A DNA stretch of 64,000 nt from the NCBI GenBank assembly GCA_030849465.1, contig JARVLF010000007.1:124001-188000 (forward strand), given 5' to 3'. The notes under the pieces were generated by a model that saw only the letters and a list, made by a program, of their open reading frames with translations, ran no database searches and had not been told where the DNA came from. Below, one piece after another: positions 12,120 through 24,500 of the stretch (its first letter is position 1; every line of letters begins with the position of its first letter). The stretch is from Moesziomyces globuligerus. Its lineage: Eukaryota; Basidiomycota; Ustilaginomycetes; Ustilaginales; Ustilaginaceae. A program made the translations under genes and the position numbers.

Positions 12120-14333
12120 TTAGCATTCGATGCGCATGCCTTTTTCAGCCATGACGAAACGGACGCCCAAACCCGCTCTCTGTTCCTCCTCGTCGAGTTC
12201 CTCGAGGATCTTCTGAGGTGCAGTCCTAAGATCCAACTGGGGCGGATCGTCGTCGCCATGCGCAGCAGCCTCGGTGGACGAGCTGACCGAACCAGCATCA
12301 CTCCCCGCATCCTGAACAAACGTCGGAAACAGAGCCGGCTTGACATGGATCACAATCACCCCCAAGCCCTGCAACTGACCGCGCAACTCGGCATCTCCAT
12401 CGTACACGTTGGCACCCACCCCATCCTCCTCCGCCTGAACCTGGTGCGTGGAAACCGCTGCGGTACCCAACGGACTCGGAGCGAGATGAGGATGCGCATA
12501 CCTCTCTCCACTACCCTTCGCCGTCGTCGGTACCGTGGTTGTTGCTCCTCCGCTCGAACTCCCGCCACCGGTACTACGACCACTGGCGTTGGAGGGCCTA
12601 CGCATCTTCTGCCTATACCTGCGGACCATCTGAGCGAGCACGCGCAGCTCGTCAAACAGATGCTCGACCGAGAGATGACCGTACAGGAACTCGGTCGGAT
12701 GGTTGCGCGGGAAGCTGCACTCGAGAAACACCGCGTGCAGCTTGCCCTCGGCGAAGCGCTCCGCCGCGTGGCTCCACACCTGCCGATTGCGCGGACTCTT
12801 GGAGACGCAGTCGGGCTCCACGTCGCCAAAGAAGAGCACGTCGGTGTCGTGCGCCGTGTGCGTGATGAAGAACGCCGTCGAATCCAGCGGCGGCGGCGAT
12901 CGGTCGATCGACACCCGCCGCGGTGGCTGACCCCTCGTCGCTCCACCTGCGCTCGACGACGACGCAGCCGCCGGAGGACACCATGCCGACGGCGGCGACG
13001 ATCGTCGCTCCGACCCTTGCGCCGTGCGTGGCCGGCGCGACTTGTTGCCGCGATCCGGCAGCTTGGAACCAAGCTGCGCCGACGACGCATTGGCTTCCGC
13101 CGATGCCGCCGCAGCACTGCGCGCCGGGATGCCCGGCCCACTGCTCACCGACGGCAACATGGGCACGGACGAGAGCGAACCCGAGCTGGACGACGATGAC
13201 GGCGGCGCCGCCGCCGCTGAAGCCGAGTTGGGGGCCGCCGGCGAGGCCCTGGGCGAGACGGGCTCGTTGGAGCGCTGGGGCGAAGCGTCGAGCGGGTTGA
13301 GCGAGCCGTTTTGGTTTCTGTCCTTGAAGAAGGGGCTGTTGTTGAACGAGGGCCTGCGGAGTGCGGCGAGGTTGGATTCGCCGGCCTGGGAGATGCTCTC
13401 GAGGGTGGGACGCGAGGCGTCTGCGGTGCGCGAGAGCTGGAAGGAGGCCATCTGTGTCGAGATGGGGAGCGACATGCGCTTGCTAAAGTAGTTGTGGTTG
13501 AGCTGGGTGGGGGCGTAGGTGGGGGTGGGGGGAGCGGGTGGTTCGGAGGGGTTGAGACCGTGGGAGAGGGCAAAGGGGAGGACGGTGAGCGAGTCGGTGA
13601 CGGCAAAGGGGCGCTGGTTGTCGAGGCTGCGCATGTGGTACATGGTGTGCGGTTCGTCTTCGTTCCACGAGGCGAGCTTGGGCCAGATCTTGCCGTTGAA
13701 CATGTCGAGGATGTTTTCGAGCGTGGGCCTGAGGCCAAAGACGGTGCGCTTGCCCGGTAAGGAGGCGGAGCCGAGCACGAGGCCGAGGATGTGGTCGAGG
13801 TGGGCGTGGGATATCAAAAAGGCGCGGCTGAAGGAGGCCATGAGGCCGGCGCGGAGGTAGGCGGAGGGGGTGGTGGCGGGGAAGGCAAAGTCGTGGAAGG
13901 CCGAGTCGGGCCCGTGCTGTTCGAGCACGTCGGTGAGCGCGCCGAGCCACGAGCCGCCCTCGACGACGACGGAGCCGTCCTCCCACTGTGCATCGGCGGG
14001 TTTGAGGAGGTAGCACGAGCAGTCGCCCTCGAGGGGGCCGCCGCCGGTGCCGAGGCAGACGAAGCTGAACGAGGCGGGGACGTCGGGAGGATGGAGGGCG
14101 ACGCGTGGCTGCCTGCGACGACGGTGCTCTGGAGCCGAGTAGAAGGACTGGTCCGAGTAGACGGAGCTCCTGCGGTGTGCGTTGCGGCTGCTGGCTATGC
14201 TGGTGGGGAGGTCGGCGTCGTTGGCAGCATCGTGTGCTGGATCGAGATGAGACGAGGAAGCCGGTGGACAGAAGGAGGAGGAAGAAGCGGCGGGAACGAC
14301 GTCGTGCCGCAAGGTTGAGGAGGGCGTTGCCAT
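12120..14333 (-). CDS. Class II 3',5'-cyclic-nucleotide phosphodiesterase (PDE1 type)
   Basis: The product has 737 residues and is a metallo-beta-lactamase-fold enzyme predicted to hydrolyse cAMP to AMP and so damp PKA signalling. Conserved pieces in order: FVCLGTGGGPLEGDCSCYLL (about residue 90), the metal-binding HAHLDH at 176-181, then the later family segments LFFGDVEPD, LECSFPRNHPTEFLYGHLSVEHL and VIHVKPALFP. All expected metal ligands seem present. Ser-rich insertions interrupt the fold between about 270 and 480 and again near 590-640, making it much longer than yeast Pde1. The ATG is the first in frame and no intron is required. It lies downstream of, and on the same strand as, the Tom1-like gene, with 1.25 kb between. 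Confidence 0.88.
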   Translation of the reverse strand: MATPSSTLRHDVVPAASSSSFCPPASSSHLDPAHDAANDADLPTSIASSRNAHRRSSVYSDQSFYSAPEHRRRRQPRVALHPPDVPASFSFVCLGTGGGPLEGDCSCYLLKPADAQWEDGSVVVEGGSWLGALTDVLEQHGPDSAFHDFAFPATTPSAYLRAGLMASFSRAFLISHAHLDHILGLVLGSASLPGKRTVFGLRPTLENILDMFNGKIWPKLASWNEDEPHTMYHMRSLDNQRPFAVTDSLTVLPFALSHGLNPSEPPAPPTPTYAPTQLNHNYFSKRMSLPISTQMASFQLSRTADASRPTLESISQAGESNLAALRRPSFNNSPFFKDRNQNGSLNPLDASPQRSNEPVSPRASPAAPNSASAAAAPPSSSSSSGSLSSVPMLPSVSSGPGIPARSAAAASAEANASSAQLGSKLPDRGNKSRRPRTAQGSERRSSPPSAWCPPAAASSSSAGGATRGQPPRRVSIDRSPPPLDSTAFFITHTAHDTDVLFFGDVEPDCVSKSPRNRQVWSHAAERFAEGKLHAVFLECSFPRNHPTEFLYGHLSVEHLFDELRVLAQMVRRYRQKMRRPSNASGRSTGGGSSSGGATTTVPTTAKGSGERYAHPHLAPSPLGTAAVSTHQVQAEEDGVGANVYDGDAELRGQLQGLGVIVIHVKPALFPTFVQDAGSDAGSVSSSTEAAAHGDDDPPQLDLRTAPQKILEELDEEEQRAGLGVRFVMAEKGMRIEC

Positions 14334-14885
14334 GGTTGAGACGTCGATTCGAAAGCGGACGTGCGCGTGGCTGGTGGTGGGCTAGGTAGAGACGGCGGCG
14401 ACGGTGGCGACGGCGGCGGAAGCGACGGGAGCGGCGGAGAGCGCGAAGTCGGAAAGCGAGCAGACGAGACCGAGGGGTGCGGTGGAGTTGCGCGCTGAGG
14501 GGCGAGAAAGTTGATATGAAGAGATAGAAGGCTTGGCGGTGGCGCGAGGCGAGAAGGCCGAGAGTGCGCGTCAAGAAGCGGTGAAGTGGGCTGGGCGGTG
14601 AGATGAGCGGCCAGCGTCGGGGTGCTCGCAGCGGACGTGTGAAGGGGAGTGAGACGGCGAGTTTGCCGATGCACAGTGTAGCTTTGATGAGATGGCGATG
14701 CGACGCTGCTCGAAGAGGGGGCCGAAAAAGGTGGGGCTGGGATTGCAGCCAGAGTGTTGGAAGCGAAGGTTCTTATTCAGGATGAATTCATTTCGGGATG
14801 CGCTGCGGCGGGCACAGAGAAGGCAGATCGGAAAACGCCGGCGGCAGGTGGCTCAAGGAAAAAAGAGGATGTGGTCAAGACGACG

Positions 14886-14924
14886 GACGCTGGGAGACGA
14901 CGCTGGGAGACGACGCTGGGAGAC
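14886..14924. repeat. Three copies of a 13-bp tandem repeat
   Basis: The unit GACGCTGGGAGAC occurs three times head to tail, with no mismatch. It lies about 550 bp upstream of the phosphodiesterase start codon. Confidence 0.9.
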
Positions 14925-15030
14925 GATGGCTGCAGGAGGAGGACCCGAGAGAGAGAGACGCAGTCTAGGGTACTGTCGCTCTGGCACGGCCCTCCCGCGG
15001 TCAAGGGTTCTGGACCCGCACGGCCGAGGC

Positions 15031-15060
15031 CAGGGCCAGCCAGGGCCAGCCAGGGCCAGT
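15031..15060. repeat. Three copies of a 10-bp tandem repeat
   Basis: The unit CAGGGCCAGC is repeated three times, the last copy ending in T. It directly abuts a second, unrelated 10-bp array at 15061-15090. Confidence 0.9.
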
Positions 15061-15090
15061 CGAGGCGAGGTGAGGCGAGGTGAGGCGAGG
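15061..15090. repeat. Second 10-bp tandem array
   Basis: The unit (T/C)GAGGCGAGG is repeated three times. It follows the 15031-15060 array without a gap, so 60 bp of DNA has a strict 10-bp period, close to one helical turn. Confidence 0.9.
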
Positions 15091-15459
15091 CGAGAGAAAC
15101 GTGGAAATTGCAACTTCGGCTCGGCGCTTGGACTAATGCGGCGCGTTGAGAGTAGGAGAGAGGGAGAGCCAGAGTCTCTTCCGATCGCTGCCTCTGCTGC
15201 TGAGCTGCGGCTGAGCTGCTGCTGGCGTCGCGTGGATGTGGTTGGCTCAAGGTCAACTGATTTCCTCTAGCCGAGCTGCCCCAGTCGCATCATTCATGAT
15301 CATCGAGGCCTAGACACTCGCCTCGCGCCCTATCATGAACCCGCCGCCGCCGTTGCCCCGATGCTCCGTCGATCCCTTAGACTCGTTGCCGCCCGCCCTC
15401 TACGCCGTCGATCTCACATCCATCCTCCTTGGCTCACCCCAACTTAACCGCTGAGCGCT

Positions 15460-15494
15460 ATTGGCCCCACCGCCATTGGCCCCACCGCCATTGG
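15460..15494 (-). promoter_or_regulatory. Three CCAAT boxes at 15-bp spacing
   Basis: ATTGG occurs at 15460-15464, 15475-15479 and 15490-15494. On the minus strand these are three CCAAT boxes in one orientation, each in the context CCAATGGCGGTGGGG or a close variant. They lie 90 bp past the Tom1-like stop codon and about 1.1 kb before the phosphodiesterase ATG. CCAAT is the known target of the HAP/NF-Y complex; use as a promoter element for the phosphodiesterase gene is inferred. Confidence 0.45.
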
Positions 15495-15583
15495 CTCAAC
15501 CGCACCATGCACAACATCCGTACCGAATCAGATGCTTAGGAAAGAAACGTACAGACCCATTGAAATGCAATGCGCTGGCAGGC

Positions 15584-18500
15584 TCATCGGCCCGTCATGA
15601 TGTAGTCGAGCGCACGCAGACTGCGCAGCAGCACCGCCTGCGCGTTGGCCGGGCTCGCCAGCGTCGCCAGCGCCTTGGACTCGATCCGCTGGCCTCCGCT
15701 CATCGCAGAGATGCGGTCGGTCACCGTCGGCCCGCTGATCACAATCCCGCTCGTCGTCACCCCGCCCTCTCCACCCGCAGACGCCTCGCCGCTCGCGCCC
15801 GCCTCGCCCTTCTCCTTGGTCTCCTCCTCCTCGTCTTCATCCTCCACCGGCTCGGGCAGCGTCGCCAGCAGCGCATCCAGATCCACCACGAGCGATCGAG
15901 ACGCCTCGTTCGCTTGCGCCTGCAGCGCACTGCAGATCACCTCGCGCGCACCCTCCATCGCAGACAGGTGCGACGCCACCGCCAGCGTGTTCTGGAATCC
16001 TTTGCTCGACACCGCCGTCGCCAGCGGCTTGACAATGTTCGCCAGCCGCTCCGCGGGCACAAGAGGCATCGACGACAGCGTTCCGTCGTCGCCACCTTTC
16101 GCCGTCGTTCCGGCGTTGGCAGCAGCTTCGCTCGATGCCGCCGCCGCAGCAGCAGTGGTGTTGTCGTCCGAGCCAGCCGCAATCGTGCCCGGTGCTTGAG
16201 TCGTGCTCGTCGACGCCTCGGTGCTGCCCGCATCAGCTCCGCCCGTGCTTCGCTTGCTCTCCTCCGGCTTGGTCACCGCAAGCAGCGGTTTGGTCACCGT
16301 GCCCAGAAGCGCCAGCAGCGAGTCCACCAGCTGGCTGTTGGCCAGGATCGTCTCCTTGGAAAGCAGTCCCAGCAGCACGTTGAGCGGAGCCGAGCCCCGC
16401 TCGCCTCCTTCCTTCTCCTTCTCCTTCTCCTTGCCCTTGGTCCGTTTCGGCGGGCGCGAATCGTCGCGCAGGAAGTACAGCGCCGCCTGCGTGTTCACCG
16501 CCGTCAGGTGCAGCAGCGTGTCCAGGCTGCGCGACGCGATCAGGAACGGCGCCTCGTCACCCGTCTTGGACAGAGGCGCCACCGTCCCCGAGCTGCCCTG
16601 TCCGCCAGGCGTCCCAGCCTGTCCGTGCAGCACGCTCGCAGGCACCGAGTTGGATCGCTTCGGCGTCGGTCGCGACGGCGTCCCGTGCATCCGATTCGCA
16701 CGGTTGCTCATCGTCACAAACGACCGGTCCACCGCGTGCGCATCCACAGAGCCCTCGGACAGCACCATCAGCAGCAGGTTCAGCAGCTCCGACCGCGTCT
16801 TGGCGTTCTCCGACAGATTCGCAAGCACCTTGTGCAGCGCCGTTTGCTTGGCGTTCATTTGCGGGAAGAAGAGCAGTCGCACGAGCGTCGCCACGCCCGA
16901 CTTGTCCAGAAGCTGGATCGCGTCGCGCGGGCCCGCCTTCTTCGAGGCATCTGCATGACCCGCTTCGTGGCCTGTCGCACCACTCGCGCCCAATCGCGTC
17001 GCACCAGCCGCACCAGAGAGGTTCAGCAGTCGGATGGGCATCGCGCCAATCCGTCCTGCTGCCGATGACGGATGAGCGTCCTGCACCATTCGCACTGTGC
17101 CGGTAGATGCCTCCTGGCTCTCCTCCTCATCGTCGAATCGCCGGTGCTGACGCTGATGACCACCCGCAGCCTCGCCTTCGAGTCGCGTCATTGGCAGAGA
17201 ATCCAACAGCTGCTCGTCGTCGCCACGCAGGATCTCTTCAATCGCGTCGGCCGAGAACGTGAAGCCTTGAGCCACCTCGCTTTGGTTGCCAGATCGTTCA
17301 TCTTGGCCCGTCGGACGCGAAGCGCCAGAGTCGGTTGCACCACGGCCGCCAGCCTGACCCGTCGCCGGCTGCGCTCGCTCGGTGTTGCCTTGCGCCGCCA
17401 TCTGCTCGCGGATCCTGCGTCGCGACGTCTCGATCGCCTCCTGCTGGATCACCTCGGCGCGCAGCTCGGGCGGCAGAGCATCCAGGAACTCGGGCGCAAT
17501 GCTTGTAGGCTGAGGCAGATTGTTCGTCGCCTCGGCTGCTCGTCGCTCTCGGAAGTGCTGGTTCAGCACCTCCTCCCGCAAGTCGTCCGGCAGCGCTTCG
17601 AGGAACTCCGGATCGATACCGGTGTCGGTGATGTCGATCTCTTCGCCATTGATCATGATCGTCTTTCGCTCGGCTGCCGTAGGCTGTGCCGTCGACTCGC
17701 TTGAAGACGAGGTCTCGGTAGCAGGCACAGCCGCGCTGGCAGCACTGCCGGATGGCTGGGTGACACGAGCTGAGGTGTCTGACATCTCGACGTCGTCTGC
17801 GCCCGACACGGCCGCATCCGCGGGCTGCGAAGCAGCGCCAGCAGCGGTGCTGTCGGTAGCTGAACCAGAGGATGCTACATGAGTCGAGCCGTCAGCAGAG
17901 CGGGGCAAGGCTTGCTCTTGCGCGGGCTCCATGGGTGTGTTCGACATGGAGGCAGCCTCGGCTGTGGTCTCGGCCGATTTTTCGCCCTCGTTGAGCATCT
18001 GTCGGGCTCGCTCTTCTCCTTCGCGCAGCCTTTCGCGAGCTTCCTCGAGTTCCATCTCGGTCCGCTGCTTCCCTTCTCGCAATCGCTTGAGCTCGGCCTC
18101 GGCGTCGGCGTGCTTCTGCTTGGCCTCCTCCAGCTTCTTGCGGTCTTCCTCCAGCTTGCGTCGATCTTCCAGTCGGTTCTTCTTGAAGCCGGGCAGGAGG
18201 GCGTTGATGAGGTGGTTGCGCATGCGCAGCGTGCGCTCGCTTGATACCGCAGATGACGGCAGCAAGATCAGCGCCTCCTCCGACCACCTCGTAATGGTGG
18301 GCATCGGCGTGAACGACTGCGAAAGCGCCACTGGATCGTTCATGAGAGCAGCATGACGGCTGTTGGTGGCCCTCTGCGCGTCGCCTCCAAGCACCGCCTG
18401 CCCGTGCTGCGTGTGACTGCCGTGATGATGGTGGGCGCCGCGACCAGCGCGGCCAGGCACGCTGATGCCGTCGATGCGCATTCGGCCGCCATCTCCGACC

Positions 18501-21500
18501 TCGATGCGGACTCCCTGGCTGGCACCGCCGCGTGTGAGCAGGTGCTCGAGGAACTGCAGAGCACCCTCTCCGACGAAATCCTCCACCGATTGCGCCCAGT
18601 CGGCGTAGCCCGATGGCAGCTGTGCACCGCCAGGACCGCGGTGGTTGCTTCGGCCTGCATGGCGGTTTGCATCCGCGTCCGACTGGTCCATCAGCAGAGG
18701 ATGCGTGGGGATCTCGTCGGAGACGGGAGCAGCACGACGCGGCGCCACCATCGACTCGAAGTCGAGCAAATTGCGTCTGCGATGCCCTCCCGTGCCGTTC
18801 GCCATGTTGGCGATGGCATTGGGCAGGAAGAAGTTCGGCGGGAAGATGCCAGCCGTGCGGGGGCGGTCACCGGAAGCACCCGTAGCGGCGGCTCTGGGAT
18901 CGGGCATGGCCGTCCAGCCCCAGTTGGCTCCGAAACGGTCGTCGATCGGAGCATGCTCTTCCGCAAGCTCGAGCTCGAGCTGCGACAGGTCGTCATGGTC
19001 CATGCCGCCGTCGACCGAGTCTTCGTCAAGCATCTCCATCTCGTCCTCGTCCATCATGCCGTCGCCGAGCTCGCCGTCCATCAAGGCGGCATCGTCGCCG
19101 TCTTCGTACTCCTCGGGGATCGCGGGCATTCCATCCTCGCCATCCTCGAACACGAAGTCGAGCGCTTCCTCCTCGTCGTCCAGTTCGTCTTCGTCGTCAT
19201 CCTCGTCGTCGTCGGTCCACTCATCCTCCTCGTCGACGATGCTGACGTCGTCGTCGTCAACATCACCACCGCGCATGGCTCGCGAGTGCGAGTGGGCGTG
19301 ACTGCCGTCATCAGAGAGGTCGTCCTCGTCGCTCGAGCCGTCCATGTCGGTGTCGGAATCGGAGAGCTCGATGATGCGCGGATCGTCGCCATCTTCGCCT
19401 TCGAGCTCCTCGTCGCTGGAGAGCTCGCTGCCGGTTTCCGAATCGTAGTCCTCCATCTCCATGTCCTCGTCGTCGGACATGTCTTCGTCCGACATCTCGT
19501 CGTCCTCGAGGCCCTGCTCCATCTCGCCCGTGTGCATGCCGAGCGACGAGTTGCGATAGAAGTCGGGCGTGTCCTCACGCTCGATATCGTCGTCATCCTC
19601 GTCGTCGTCGTCAAAGTCTTCCTCCATGTCGTAATCAGACGAGAAGTCGGTCTCGTCGTCGGTCTCGTCGATCACGGCTCGGCCGCCATTCTTGTCCTTG
19701 GCCTTGCCCATCTTGATAGCCACCTTCGTGAGGTGCTCGAGCGGGCGGAGGATGGCTTCCAGGAGAGACTTGACCGTGGGCAGATTGAGATCTACGTCGG
19801 CGATGGCGCTGGTGAGGACGGTGACGAAGTTCTTCTCCAGCATCGTCTTGGCCATGTGCAAAGTGAGGTCTTCGGTCTGCTTGCCGCCCGTGCTGTTGGG
19901 ACGCGCGATGAGCAGGCGGTACGAAAGGTCGCTGAGCGCATACAGGCGGCCGTAGCGCACCTCGATGGGCTCCGTCGACGAGGCCGCATCTTTGATGGCA
20001 CGTGCGATCGCGTCCAGGACGGTCTTGCGGACGGCAATGAGCTCCGCAGACACCTCCTTGACGTCGATGTGTACGGAGACATCCGCAGAGAGCGCCACCA
20101 GGACCGACATGGCCCAATTGGACAGCGTCATCTTCCTGCGTAGCTCGGCACTGTCGTACGAGCTCAAGAAGCCCGCGGGTACCAGCTCGGTCAAGAAGGT
20201 GGTCAGGATGCCTGCACGTGCTCGGCCGGCATCCTTGCCTCCCGGCGTGCCCGGAGCGAAAGTCACGGACGGGTGCGCAGCTGCCGGCGTCGAAGTGGGC
20301 GTGGCAAACGTGCCTGCGGCGGCCGCGAACAGGCGCTTCTTGCTGAAGTTGACAAAGGACGTCTTGCAGCACGAGTACGAAGACAGCAGCTCGGTGAGAC
20401 ACTGCAGGAGGAACGAGGAGTAGAAGAAGGCGATGTCTTCTTGCTTCTCCGCCTCGGTCTTCTCCTTCTTTTCACCTGCCGCGGCAGGCGTCTCCGAGGC
20501 CAAGGACGCCGTCCCGACGGATGCAGCAGCGCCATCCTGGACAGTATTGGCAGGAGTGCCGGTGGAGCCAGATGCGGTCGGTTCGCTCGCAGAGGACTTC
20601 TTGGCGGTCGACTTGAGCAACTCGGACACCAAGAAGCCCATCAGTCCGTCGAGCTCTTCGGAGGGCGCGCTGGCCGGCGGGCTCTGCGTGGCGGTCTTGA
20701 AGAAGGAGGGCTCGTCTGCCGGCTTGGTGGCCGCACCATCAGCTTGTCCTTCCGTCGGCTCGTCGCCGAGACGCAGACTCGCCAAACTTGCTTGTCCGTT
20801 GCCAAGATCGGATGGCGACTCCTTGCTGGCATGCTCGGAGGCACTCGAGTCCTGGAGCAGCTTGATGTTGCCGTTGCCCTTGGTGGGCGAGAATTCGGTC
20901 ATCTCGACTTTTCTGACTGCCGAGGCGAGGAAGATGTCCGGTTCGCGCAGGACAGCGCAGTCGAGCTGTCGCACGAGCGTTGTGGTGTCGCTCGCCTTGT
21001 TGCGGGACTGCGCGACGAAACTGTGAATCTCTTGGGCCATGACCGCGGCGAGCGTTTGGGCGTCCTCGACAATATGGCGAAGCACGAGTGCAACAAAGGG
21101 CTGGCAGCCAGAGACCAGCTTGGGTTCCAGCACTCGGAATGGCTCGAAGATGAGCCGCACGCCACCTTCGCGAGCGAATCGGGCCGCATACGAGTGGTTT
21201 CGGGTCAAGACGGTCAGCAGGCGGTAAGCGGCCAGCAGATCGTTGCGCTCCAGCGCTGGCGCCTCGCGGAAGATCTGGATCGCAAACTGGAAGAGCGCGT
21301 CCGAGATGGGAACGGAGCCGACCTTGACGGGCGGCAATGTCTTCGTCTTGTCCGAGCCCGCAGCTGCACTAGGCGCATCCGCAGCGGGCTTGGCGTCGGC
21401 GCTGTTGGTTTCAGCAGGCGCAGAGGTGTCCGACTCTGTGGGAGCGTCGAGGAAGGCGTGATCCGCTTTGGTTTCGACGATGTCCTCGGAAAAGCCAAGG

Positions 21501-24500
21501 ATCCCGACGAGCGAGAGGATGAGCGAGGCGAGCCACTTTGGAGACGTCTGCGTCTTGGCGGGTGCCTGCTCAGAGTCCTGGGCAGCGGGCAGCGGTCCAG
21601 GATGATCTTCGCCCACCATGCCCTGCGTGGCGTTGCGGTTGCCGTACAGCTGAACGAGGCCCTCCAATGACTGCAGCACGGAGTTTGCCACTTCGCGATC
21701 GAGCAGCTTGAAGACCTGCTCTTCGTGCAAGACGAGAGCCAGCAGCTGCATGCGCAGAGCCACGAAGTTCGCTTTCAGGCCGAAGGCCGCAGACGACTCG
21801 GAGTCGATCACCTTGACCAGCGTCGTGAGATAGTTCATGGCACGTGTGCGGTCGGACGCTTCCAGAAGGATCGCAGTCTTGACTTCAAAGACCAACGCAG
21901 GGTGGTGATCGGCCAGCTCGAGACCTCTCTCGACGAGAGAGGAACGCAGGGCGGCTCGACGTTCGTCTAGAAGCTTCTTGGTCTGGGCGACCTTCTCGGT
22001 GTCCATGGTCTCGTCGACATTCTTGCCTGCCGATGGACCAGACTCGTCGCCACGGTCAGCCGAGGAGGCAGCATCGGTCATAACCGAGTCCTGAACCTCG
22101 CCCGATGCATCACCTGCCGACGCTGCCGGCGCAGGCGCCGAGGCATCAGTCATCTGGTCCTCCCATTCCTCGCCATCCCCGCCGGCAGCGGCATTGCCAG
22201 CGGTATCGGCCGTGCCAGTGGCGCCAGTGGCCGCCTCCGCTTGACCTCCGCTGGTGGGAGCCGAGCCCTCGTCGTTCCAAGGGCGATCTGGGTTGTCGCG
22301 GTAGTGAACAACAAGGTCGTCGTGTGTCAAGAGGTACTCGGTCGCCGCGTTGAGATTGTTCTGGCATCGCGACAGAGCGTGGCGCGCTGCGTTCTCGGGG
22401 AAGCCCATGTCGACCATGGTGCGAACACGCTCTTCGTTCGGCGGCCGTCGCACGGGCGCAGGGACGAGACGTGGAGCGCTGCCGAAGGCGAATGGGTTGC
22501 GCATGTTGAGCAGGCCCGGCAAGCCAGCCTCAAGGGTCGCCGCCGAGGTCGAAGAGCCGCTTGCGGCAGTTGGCTTCTTTGGAGCAGGCGCGGCCTCGTT
22601 CTGGGCCTTGAGGATGGTCAGAAGGTTCTGCAGCATCAGGCGATTGACCGAGGCGGGCAGCGAGGGCAGCCACGGCTTGTCCCACACGGACATGAGAAGC
22701 GAGAGCACCTCGGAACGAATCTTGACGAGATAGGCGTGAGGCTCGAAGACATCCTTACCTCCCTCGCGAACCAGCTGTGTGGTCTGAGGCGACTCGATGA
22801 GGCCCTTGCAATGAACAAGCTTGAGCAACAAGCCGAGGGCAACCTTGAGTCCTCCGCACGTATGACCGAGCTTGATGCCGGCCTCGTCGATGTTGGCCAC
22901 GGCCGACTCGATGCGGTCGCCCTCTCCGACGTAGAATCGATCGATCTCGGCGACGTAGCGGCGGAAGAGGTCGAAGAGCGCGTCAAGACCCCCCTGCTTG
23001 TCGAGGGCGCGCAGGACGGCCGAGTAGACGATGGGCGAGGTAGGACGCTCATCGAAGAGAAGGCAGCTCGTCTGGCAGATCATGAGCGTGGCGAAGGCGA
23101 GGCTGTTGATGCCGTTGCTTGACTCCCGCCAGGTAAGGTGCTCCTTGAGGAAGCCGGCGATCTCGACCGAGGCGGAGTACGCCGCCACCTTGTGGGCGGT
23201 GTCGACGCTGCGTCGCGGTGCCAAGTAACGCACGGTCTCCTCGAAGAGTGATGTGAGCGACGAAGGGATCTGGGACGCGACGTATCGAAGCGCGGCAGCG
23301 TTCCGCTGCCTGTTGTCGTCCTGGGCCTGCGGAGCACCTGCTGGCTGGGCCTGCTGCTCCACAGTGCCGGCAAGGTCCTGCAGAAGGTCGTCGGGAACGC
23401 CGTGTTGGGACGGACGCTGCATCTGCTGCGTTTGCTGCGACGCACTCGCAGATCGAACTTCAGCCGCAGAGATCGTGGCCGTCTGCTGAGCCTGACCCGC
23501 CGTTGATGACGGCGGGACTGCAGACGACGATCCTGCGTGCTGGGTGTCGCTCGAGGAGGCCTCGGCGCTCGCTGCATCGGCTGTGGAAGCCGGAGGCGGC
23601 GGCGGCGGCAACGAAACCTTGAGCAGCATGTTCTCCCATGCGCACGCACGGTGGATCGCGCCCAGCTCGGCCATGCTAATGGTGCCGGAGGTGGCGCTGG
23701 AGACGAGCGTCTGCAGGAAGGTGGTTGGAAGCTTGTGGCCGACGTAGGTGATGGTGCACACATCGGTGAAGAGGTGCGTGCGCGAGCACAGCCCCACGAG
23801 CTTGCGGAAGGCCGAGTTCGCGCGCTCCGCCTCGGCTTCATCGCGGGGAGATGCCATCCAGAGCAGGCGTGAGGTGGTGTTGTCGTAGGATATGGACGCG
23901 AACGACTTGTCCGGAACGCCGAACAAGGCGGCCACCTCCCCGGAGGCCGACTTGACGTCGCGTAGCATCGCGATGAGGACGGTGCTCGGACTGATCTCGG
24001 CCATCAAGCGGACCAGCGTCACGAGCGAGTCGGCGAGAAGCGAGACGGAGAAGTCGTACGGCAGACAAGGGAGCGAGTAGAAGCCCAGAAGCTTGTCGAG
24101 ACCGTCCATCTTGATGAAGTCCTTGCAGTGCGAGGTGGTCTGGAAGAGCCCCTCTAGGAAGCGGGCGACGACGTCGATGGAGGCGATGACGGGGTTCGAC
24201 TCGAGCTTGCTGCTATCTTCCTTGCGGATGGGGTCGGGCTCGTCGGTGACAACATCGGCAAGCGCCACGGAGCGGGCAGGCGCCGAGCCGCTGGCCGATG
24301 AGGCCGCCGCGGCTTCGTCAGCGGCCTCGTCGCCAACCGCGAGAAGGCCGTAGGCGGCACGTGGCTTCGGATCGGACGGCAGGACAAAGGCACGACCCAT
24401 GACGTCGATCTCGTTGAGCGAGCGCATGATGGAGTCCATGACGATGGTCTTGACGCTGGGCTGATGGCGCATGAGCTCGTCGATGGAAGCGCCGAAGGCG

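Larger units (their letters stand above)
14334..15583. other. Repeat-bearing region between Tom1-like and PDE genes
   Basis: This is the 5' flank of the phosphodiesterase gene and the 3' flank of the truncated Tom1-like gene. I checked the open frames on the minus strand for the missing HECT domain and found nothing like it. It holds three short tandem arrays (14886-15090) and a triple CCAAT motif (15460-15494). No gene is seen. Confidence 0.65.

Noticed and set aside
15550..15583. Stop-codon readthrough or a 3' intron that would extend the Tom1-like protein
   Set aside because: Readthrough meets another stop after about 15 codons, and no frame in the following 1.2 kb contains HECT-like sequence for an exon to join.
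18353..20143. A 596-codon plus-strand frame opposite the acidic part of the Tom1-like gene
   Set aside because: Val/Leu-rich output is the expected complement of Asp/Glu codons, not a real membrane protein.
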